Assembly (NCBI GenBank): GCA_021833045.1
Contig: JAKBGP010000143.1
Coordinates: forward strand, 1-6,049
Length of the DNA stretch: 6,049 bases
Direction of reading: 5' to 3'
Origin: Thermoplasmata archaeon
Lineage (GTDB): Archaea > Thermoplasmatota > Thermoplasmata > Thermoplasmatales > Thermoplasmataceae
Below are positions 1 to 4,234 of the stretch, one piece after another (positions within the stretch are counted from its first letter, which is position 1; each line of letters starts with the position of its first letter). Under the pieces are notes generated by a model. That model was not told the origin of the DNA and searched no databases. It worked only from the letters and a program-made list of their open reading frames with translations. Made by a program: the position numbers and the translations under genes.

Positions 1-37
1 AACCTTTTATTCTAATTTAAATTGATTTGATGATCAT
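1..37 (+). promoter_or_regulatory. Candidate promoter and weak ribosome binding site upstream of the operon
   Basis: Only 37 bases precede the first gene. They are almost pure A/T and include CTTTTATTC at 4-12, which could serve as a TATA-like element about 26-34 bases before the ATG, the spacing expected for a leaderless or near-leaderless archaeal transcript. A GATGATC string at 29-35 resembles the GGTGATC end of an archaeal Shine-Dalgarno sequence but lies only two bases before the start codon. An upstream gene and a longer leader cannot be excluded because the window begins here. Confidence 0.25.
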
Positions 38-640
38 ATGCCTTTATTTAATAGCAGAAAGCCGAAAGGCCTTGAAAGCCTTTCACCAGATGAAATTGAG
101 AGCCTTATTCAGCAGACTAGAACAGAGATTTCCCTTATAGAAAAAGATAATGAGAGAAAACAGGAAAAGTTTAATTCTTTAATGAAAGAGGGTAGTAAAG
201 CTTCTGGATCCAAAAGAGTTCAAATTGCTCAGGAGCTTGAACTATTGGAAAGAAAGATCCATACCAACGAAAATCAGATATTGAACCACACTAAGAAAAT
301 TGAGTTAATGCAGGAGGTAAAGGAATCTAAAACTTCAGTTTCACCAAGCAGCGTGGATAATATTATTTCGAAAACCAATTCTAACGCCATTAAAACCAAC
401 ATACTTCAGTCAAAGACAAAGAATAAGGTAGCACTACAGAAAACCGATGATCTCTTGAATACAGTAAGAGACCTGCAAATAGAAGATGATCAGGGTGCAT
501 CTGTTATGGGAAGTAAATACATGGAGATGTTTAAGGAAATGGATAGAAATGATAATTCACTAAAACCAGGCAAGGTCAAAAAGACAGAGACAGAAGAGGA
601 TAATGACGAGAATACAGAGAGTGACGTGAAGGGAGAGTGA
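38..640 (+). CDS. ESCRT-III-like (Snf7/CdvB-type) helical protein, first copy
   Basis: Predicted small cytoplasmic filament-forming protein of 200 residues. The start Met-Pro-Leu-Phe-Asn-Ser-Arg-Lys resembles the short hydrophobic-then-basic N-terminus of eukaryotic CHMP proteins and supports this ATG. Residues ~17-50 and ~57-97 look like the two long antiparallel helices of the ESCRT-III core, joined by a Lys-Glu-Gly-Ser-Lys loop where ESCRT-III proteins carry a similar Lys/Gly turn. Residues ~98-130 are Ser/Asn/Lys-rich and probably flexible. A helix follows at ~132-170, and the tail (181-200) is strongly acidic, the usual autoinhibitory charge layout of the family. No enzyme motif, signal peptide or membrane helix is present. 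The stop overlaps or abuts the start of the Vps4-like ATPase, its likely recycling partner. No convincing MIT-binding motif was found in its tail. The ESCRT-III call rests on architecture, weak sequence resemblance and context; a generic coiled-coil protein is the alternative. Confidence 0.62.
   Translation: MPLFNSRKPKGLESLSPDEIESLIQQTRTEISLIEKDNERKQEKFNSLMKEGSKASGSKRVQIAQELELLERKIHTNENQILNHTKKIELMQEVKESKTSVSPSSVDNIISKTNSNAIKTNILQSKTKNKVALQKTDDLLNTVRDLQIEDDQGASVMGSKYMEMFKEMDRNDNSLKPGKVKKTETEEDNDENTESDVKGE
64..84 (+). other. Small inverted repeat within the first codons of the operon
   Basis: GAAAGGC (64-70) and GCCTTTC (78-84) are perfect complements separated by a 7-base spacer, giving a possible 7-bp hairpin in the mRNA about 26 bases after the first start codon. 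It lies within coding sequence and could modulate initiation or be chance; nothing else supports a regulatory role. Confidence 0.2.
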
Positions 641-648
641 ATTTATTG
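631..648 (+). promoter_or_regulatory. Ribosome binding site that favours a TTG start for the first ATPase
   Basis: GGGAGAGTGA at 631-640 ends five bases before an in-frame TTG at 646. The fourth gene of the operon has the same arrangement, GAGGTGAT ending five bases before a TTG. The in-frame GTG at 637 is also possible because it makes a GTGA overlap with the previous stop, but the purine-rich element would then end almost at the start codon. TTG at 646 is preferred; the two choices differ by three residues. Confidence 0.45.
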
Positions 649-1839
649 GATTCAGATTACCTGCAGATTGGGGGATTGAAAAAGCTTATTGCTGACGATA
701 TAAAAATTGAAACCAGTATGGAGGAAAAGGGAAATATCAGGGATAGTATCATCTTATGCGAGAAGATCATCAACAACCTTCATATGTTAAAGAAACTTGA
801 TGGCAACAATCCATCATATGATGCTCTCATAAAATCCTGGGAGAAAAGAAAAACTGAGATCGTGAATAATAATCCTAAAACTTTGAAAAAACATGAAAGT
901 AAGCAGGACAGTAAAAAGACTAGTAATGGACTTATAGGTCAGATGGAACAGGAATTTAGAAGTAGAATCATGTCTCTCATAAGTGAGTCAAATGTAAAGT
1001 GGTCGGAAATCGGTGGATTGGAAGATCAAAAGGAAATTATCAAAGAAGCTGTTTTTTTTGCAATGGCTCAACCCGATCTTGATGTTAAGGTTCCAAACCT
1101 TAGAAATATTTTGCTGTTTGGACCTCCTGGAACTGGTAAAACGACTATTGCAAAGGCAATCAGTTCAAATATTGATGCAACATTCTTTAATGTGCCAGTG
1201 TCAGAACTTATCTCTCGATATGTTGGTGATTCAGAGAGAATAGTGTCCTCACTCTATACAGTTGCCAGGGAAAAAGCTCCTTCTGTAGTTTTTCTGGACG
1301 AAATTGAATCTCTCCTGAGACAGAGAGGTGACGGAAACAAAAATGCGGGTGCGGTTCTCCAGCAATTTTTATCTCAGCTTGATGGATTTTCTACAGATGA
1401 AAGTTTTGTAATGACTGTTGCAGCAACTAATGTTCCATGGGAACTTGATCAGGCAATTCTTTCCAGATTTGAAAAAAGGATATTCATAGGATTACCGGAT
1501 GCGGAAACCAGAAAGAAAATAATTAGTATTCATACTACTGGCAAAGGATACAGGGTAGATGACTCGATAGACGATATAGTGGCCAATACCGAAGGTTTCT
1601 CCGGTCGAGATTTGTTTTATTTGTGTGCAGAGGCAATAAGGAATATGCTTAGAAGAACAAATAGGGTGATAATGGAAGATAAGGATAAGGTAATTTTTGG
1701 CTCTGAGAAGGTTACTTACAGGATTAATCCAATTACAAGGCAGGATTTTGAGGTTGCATTATCCAAGATTAAACCTGCAGTAAATGAGGAAATGAGTAAG
1801 AAATATTACAAATGGAAGGAGGAATTTGCAAATAATTGA
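646..1839 (+). CDS. Vps4/CdvC-like AAA ATPase with MIT-like N-terminal domain, first copy
   Basis: Predicted ESCRT-III-disassembling ATPase, 397 residues from TTG (400 from GTG 637; numbering below uses GTG). Residues ~13-76 form three predicted helices of an MIT-like domain, followed by a charged linker to ~105. The AAA core begins at Trp122-Ser-Glu-Ile-Gly-Gly-Leu, like the Vps4/katanin/spastin group. Walker A GPPGTGKT is at 162-169 (Lys168), pore loop 1 is Ser-Arg-Tyr195-Val-Gly-Asp, Walker B has Asp221-Glu222, and sensor 1 is Asn265 in Ala-Ala-Thr-Asn-Val-Pro-Trp. Arg277-Phe-Glu-Lys-Arg matches the RFEKR signature of the meiotic AAA clade. A short insert near 340-360 sits where Vps4 has its beta domain, and the last ~18 residues (Val-Asn-Glu-Glu...Tyr-Lys-Trp-Lys-Glu-Glu-Phe) match the Vps4 C-terminal helix. 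Only one arginine is present at the finger position (Leu-Ser-Arg), where Vps4 has several in a row. A proteasomal or Cdc48-type ATPase is unlikely because there is only one AAA domain and no OB or Cdc48 N-domain. Confidence 0.9.
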   Translation: MDSDYLQIGGLKKLIADDIKIETSMEEKGNIRDSIILCEKIINNLHMLKKLDGNNPSYDALIKSWEKRKTEIVNNNPKTLKKHESKQDSKKTSNGLIGQMEQEFRSRIMSLISESNVKWSEIGGLEDQKEIIKEAVFFAMAQPDLDVKVPNLRNILLFGPPGTGKTTIAKAISSNIDATFFNVPVSELISRYVGDSERIVSSLYTVAREKAPSVVFLDEIESLLRQRGDGNKNAGAVLQQFLSQLDGFSTDESFVMTVAATNVPWELDQAILSRFEKRIFIGLPDAETRKKIISIHTTGKGYRVDDSIDDIVANTEGFSGRDLFYLCAEAIRNMLRRTNRVIMEDKDKVIFGSEKVTYRINPITRQDFEVALSKIKPAVNEEMSKKYYKWKEEFANN

Positions 1840-2504
1840 TGATTTCTATGAAAAAAAATAATGATTTTCAGTCACTTATTGAAAGTCTGGCATATTATCG
1901 TGGAGATTCCAGCAAATCAGAGGGTTTCATGAAAAAGTTAGTTGGATTGTGGTCTTCATATGGAGACAAAAAATTCCTGGGAAAAAAGGGGAGTAAGATT
2001 TTAAATAAAAGTCTTCAGGAGTTATATGTTATTATGGATGTATCCCGGGAACATATTGTAGAACTTCAGGACCTCATTAACAGGATGAAAGATAATTCAG
2101 ACGATATGAATCACATAAAGAAAATTAGGGCAACAGACTCTTTGAATGCTGAAATCGCAAAGTATAACCACATGGAAGAAAAATATAAATTCATGTCAAT
2201 GCTCCAATCAATTAATGAACTTATGTCTGAAAAAGATTCAAAATTCATGAGGAAGCTGGATAAAACCTTAAAGAATCGTCAGATGATAAGGGAATTTCAA
2301 AACACAGTAAAGGAAGAAATGAATGATCATGGACGGATAATGGAAGATATGGATAATATTGAACTTTATTTCGAAACTATTACTGAAAAATCTACCTCTA
2401 AAGTGGCTAGTAATGAAAATACTATTCATGAACCTCAAAAAACTATTCCCAAGAAGGATAGTGAAGAGAAAGATGATGAGGACGAAAATCCAGAGGTGAT
2501 ATAA
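1839..2504 (+). CDS. Unassigned all-helical protein with acidic tail, possibly a divergent ESCRT-III-like subunit
   Basis: I do not recognise this family from sequence. From ATG 1839 it has 221 residues; in-frame TTG 1836 and ATG 1848 are alternatives. AAGGAGG (1816-1822) lies rather far upstream of all three, while a GATGAT string four bases before ATG 1848 could serve that codon, so the start is uncertain. After a mixed N-terminus there is a basic patch (Lys-Lys-Phe-Leu-Gly-Lys-Lys-Gly-Ser-Lys, ~45-54), then long predicted helices at ~54-86, ~92-145 and ~147-183, and finally a linker and an acidic tail rich in Asp/Glu (208-220). Basic patch, helical hairpin and acidic tail are the ESCRT-III layout, but no diagnostic residues are visible. 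It has no signal peptide, membrane segment or catalytic motif. It sits between an ATPase and an ESCRT-III-like gene with almost no spacing, so it probably acts in the same complex as a filament subunit, adaptor or regulator. It lacks the PRC-barrel N-terminus expected of CdvA. Confidence 0.7.
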   Translation: MISMKKNNDFQSLIESLAYYRGDSSKSEGFMKKLVGLWSSYGDKKFLGKKGSKILNKSLQELYVIMDVSREHIVELQDLINRMKDNSDDMNHIKKIRATDSLNAEIAKYNHMEEKYKFMSMLQSINELMSEKDSKFMRKLDKTLKNRQMIREFQNTVKEEMNDHGRIMEDMDNIELYFETITEKSTSKVASNENTIHEPQKTIPKKDSEEKDDEDENPEVI

Positions 2505-2508
2505 TTTG
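2493..2508 (+). promoter_or_regulatory. Strong Shine-Dalgarno sequence before a TTG start
   Basis: GAGGTGAT at 2493-2500 is a near-perfect complement of the archaeal 16S rRNA 3' end and ends five bases before TTG at 2506. It overlaps the last codons of the preceding gene. It fixes the start of the next gene at TTG, which also gives that protein a CHMP-like N-terminus. Confidence 0.75.
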
Positions 2509-3105
2509 AGCGTTTTCAACAGAAAATCTAAGGAAGAGCTTGAAGTTGAAACACAGATGAACATAAAGCTGCTTAAGAAGAAAGCAGAGGACTATGCTGG
2601 TAAATGTGATTCGATGGCACAAAAATATGATGCGCAAAAGGAAGCCGCGAGATCCATAGGAAATAAGAGTTTAGAGCAGGCTTTTGAGGAAAAGGCTAAA
2701 AATCTAAGAGTTCAGGCTTCGAAGATAAGATCATTTGTTCTTATAGTGGATGATATAGGCATGATGAAAGACCAGTCTGCATTGATGAACAGTTTTGCAG
2801 ACACAATGAAGACTTATGTAAAGACCATAGGAAAAGGCCAGGCTAATGCCCAATGGATGTCCCAAATGGAATCTCAACTGGATAAGGCAGTTGACGAAAG
2901 TGAGCGCGTTGGTGATCTTTTTGGTGGATTGCTCCAGGATGTGGGTTTAAATCTTAATTATGAACTAGATTCTATCGGGAGGGAAAAGAGTAACAATACG
3001 AACGCAAACGATAAGGAAAAGGTAGAGGATATAAATGTTGATGAAATGGAAAAGCGGCTAAGAGAAAAGTTAAAAGATTTAGATAAGGTCGACACAAATG
3101 AATAA
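2506..3105 (+). CDS. ESCRT-III-like protein of CHMP2/Vps2 class, second copy
   Basis: Predicted cytoplasmic membrane-remodelling filament protein of 199 residues starting at TTG, with a one-base gap after the previous stop. The N-terminus Met-Ser-Val-Phe-Asn-Arg-Lys followed by Ser-Lys-Glu-Glu-Leu resembles the opening of eukaryotic CHMP2-type proteins. Residues ~8-48 and ~54-108 fit the long alpha-1/alpha-2 hairpin; Lys-Ile-Arg-Ser-Phe-Val-Leu (73-79) falls where CHMP2 proteins have a similar Arg-Lys-Phe-Val-Leu stretch. Shorter helices follow at ~113-145. Val-Gly-Leu-Asn-Leu-Asn-Tyr-Glu-Leu (146-154) resembles the Leu-Gly-Leu-Ser-Leu...Glu-Leu segment of CHMP2. An Asn/Lys/Glu-rich linker (160-175) leads to a C-terminal helix carrying a MIM1-like motif (182-193). 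The resemblances to CHMP2 are recalled, not aligned by computation. The gene's end overlaps the start of the second ATPase by eight bases, and that ATPase is the likely reader of the motif. This is the clearest ESCRT-III candidate in the window. Confidence 0.8.
   Translation: MSVFNRKSKEELEVETQMNIKLLKKKAEDYAGKCDSMAQKYDAQKEAARSIGNKSLEQAFEEKAKNLRVQASKIRSFVLIVDDIGMMKDQSALMNSFADTMKTYVKTIGKGQANAQWMSQMESQLDKAVDESERVGDLFGGLLQDVGLNLNYELDSIGREKSNNTNANDKEKVEDINVDEMEKRLREKLKDLDKVDTNE
3049..3084 (+). other. Coding segment for a MIM1-like MIT-interacting peptide
   Basis: Residues 182-193 of the second ESCRT-III-like protein read Glu-x-x-Leu-x-x-Lys-Leu-x-x-Leu-Asp. The eukaryotic MIM1 consensus is Asp/Glu-x-x-Leu-x-x-Arg-Leu-x-x-Leu-Lys/Arg. 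All hydrophobic positions match, Lys replaces Arg, and only the last basic position differs. The segment sits six residues from the C-terminus on a predicted helix after a flexible linker, exactly where MIM1 occurs in CHMP1-3. A binding role is inference. Confidence 0.5.
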
Positions 3106-4234
3106 CGGTCAGGATGCAGAATGCCTGAAAAAGTATAGGGAAAAGGTAGAAAGTATAATAAAATCAGATCAGCTTAAGAATAAAAAGATAGAGAACCTAA
3201 AATTATTAGCCACTGAGATATTAAATTCTTCCAAAAATAGAGAAAATGCTAAAAGAGTAGAGTTCCTAAAACTGGCAGATCTATGTGTAAATATTATTGA
3301 CAAACTTACCAATGAAATGCCTGAAAATGTTTCCAAAAGCAATTCATTAACCAAATATAAGGAAGTAATCATAGCAAATGACTCTTCAGACTATTTCAGA
3401 AGACTCCGCCCCGCCATAGCTTCAACTTCCTTTGATGATATTGCAGGTCTTTCAGATGTTAAAAAAATAGTAATGAATCAGATAATCAAGGCTAGAGAGA
3501 ATAAAGAAATAGCAAGAATGTATGGCATTACTGGAAGGAATATCCTCCTTTTTGGTCCTCCCGGAACAGGAAAAACAAGTATCGCTCAGGCAATTTCAAA
3601 TAGGGTGCAATACCCAATGGTGACAATTACCCCTTCAGATATTCTTGATAATAAATTTGGTGAATTCGAGAAAAATATAAGATCCCTCTTTCAGGGAGCA
3701 ATAGCCAACAAACCGGTAATAATTTTCTTCGATGAATTCGATTCACTGGCTACAAGAAGAACGAATAGTAATTCGTCATACATGAAAAGAGGAGTCCCCG
3801 AAATGCTACGTCAAATGACAGATTTAAGGAAGGAATCAGATGGACAAATCATGATAATAGCTGCTACCAATAATCCGTGGGATATTGATGATGCCATGTT
3901 AAACCCTGAAAGGTTCGATACAAAAATTTTCGTCCCTCCACCAGACGAAGCTTCAAGATCAGAATTATTCAGAACATTTCTAAGGGAACTCAAGGTATCA
4001 GATGCAATAGACTATGAAGAGCTTGGAAGAATTTCAGAGGGATATACAGGCGCTGACATAAAATACATCTGCAAGAGAGCGGCAGAAGAAGTATTTTCTC
4101 AGGTTATAGATAGCAATGAAATAAGAGAGATAAACCAGGAAGATCTTGTAGTGTCTATTGAACATAGTTCCAGATCTATCACCGGTGATCTGCTATCCAA
4201 ATACACCAAATTCAAGGAAAAATATCACCTTTAA
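3098..4234 (+). CDS. Vps4/CdvC-like AAA ATPase with MIT-like N-terminal domain, second copy
   Basis: Predicted ESCRT-III-remodelling ATPase of 378 residues; the ATG overlaps the previous gene by eight bases, with AAGGT at 3085-3089 as a modest ribosome binding site. Residues ~5-70 are three helices of an MIT-like domain, then a linker with Asp-Tyr-Phe-Arg-Arg-Leu. The AAA core opens with Phe-Asp-Asp-Ile-Ala-Gly-Leu. Walker A GPPGTGKT is at 153-160 (Lys159), Walker B has Asp212-Glu213 in Phe-Phe-Asp-Glu-Phe-Asp, and sensor 1 is Asn258 in Ala-Ala-Thr-Asn-Asn-Pro-Trp. The C-terminus Ser-Lys-Tyr-Thr-Lys-Phe-Lys-Glu-Lys-Tyr resembles the Vps4 C-terminal helix and the end of the first ATPase. Unlike that protein it has the classic Asn-Pro-Glu-Arg272-Phe-Asp form of the arginine-finger region rather than RFEKR, and its pore loop reads Asn-Lys-Phe187-Gly-Glu-Phe. 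It is clearly diverged from, not a recent copy of, the first ATPase. Working with the adjacent ESCRT-III-like protein is inferred from context and shared domain type. Confidence 0.87.
   Translation: MNNGQDAECLKKYREKVESIIKSDQLKNKKIENLKLLATEILNSSKNRENAKRVEFLKLADLCVNIIDKLTNEMPENVSKSNSLTKYKEVIIANDSSDYFRRLRPAIASTSFDDIAGLSDVKKIVMNQIIKARENKEIARMYGITGRNILLFGPPGTGKTSIAQAISNRVQYPMVTITPSDILDNKFGEFEKNIRSLFQGAIANKPVIIFFDEFDSLATRRTNSNSSYMKRGVPEMLRQMTDLRKESDGQIMIIAATNNPWDIDDAMLNPERFDTKIFVPPPDEASRSELFRTFLRELKVSDAIDYEELGRISEGYTGADIKYICKRAAEEVFSQVIDSNEIREINQEDLVVSIEHSSRSITGDLLSKYTKFKEKYHL

Noticed and set aside
494..547. A MIM1-like motif in the tail of the first filament protein (residues ~153-170)
   Set aside because: Met-x-x-Lys-Tyr-x-x-Met can be forced onto the pattern, but it lacks the acidic start and the Leu positions and is far from the C-terminus; not convincing.
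1013..1243. A 76-codon open frame on the + strand inside the first ATPase gene
   Set aside because: It overlaps the Walker A region of a clearly conserved AAA gene in another frame, has no family resemblance and no ribosome site; it is a shadow of the real frame.
1839..2504. Third protein as CdvA
   Set aside because: No beta-rich PRC-barrel N-terminus is visible; the protein looks helical almost throughout.
2268..2637. Two overlapping open frames on the - strand across the third and fourth genes
   Set aside because: Their Phe/Leu/Ser/His-rich translations are typical of the complement of Lys/Glu/Asp-rich helical genes, and the + strand genes are well supported here.
3766..3781. Short inverted repeat ACGAAT/ATTCGT inside the second ATPase
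   Set aside because: A 6-bp stem in AT-rich coding sequence at a variable loop is expected by chance and no signal surrounds it.
3169..3993. Two short - strand open frames opposite the second ATPase
   Set aside because: Both lie antisense to conserved MIT-like and AAA coding sequence and show no start signals or domain features.
4218..4222. Five-base A run read on the - strand as a terminator for the propeller gene
   Set aside because: Five Ts alone are too short to be distinguished from chance in AT-rich coding sequence.
3098..4234. Second ATPase as a proteasome-activating nucleotidase or Cdc48-type ATPase
   Set aside because: The Asn-Pro-Glu-Arg-Phe-Asp region is shared with those families, but there is only one AAA domain, no OB-fold or Cdc48 N-domain, no HbYX C-terminus, and the N- and C-terminal helices fit Vps4.
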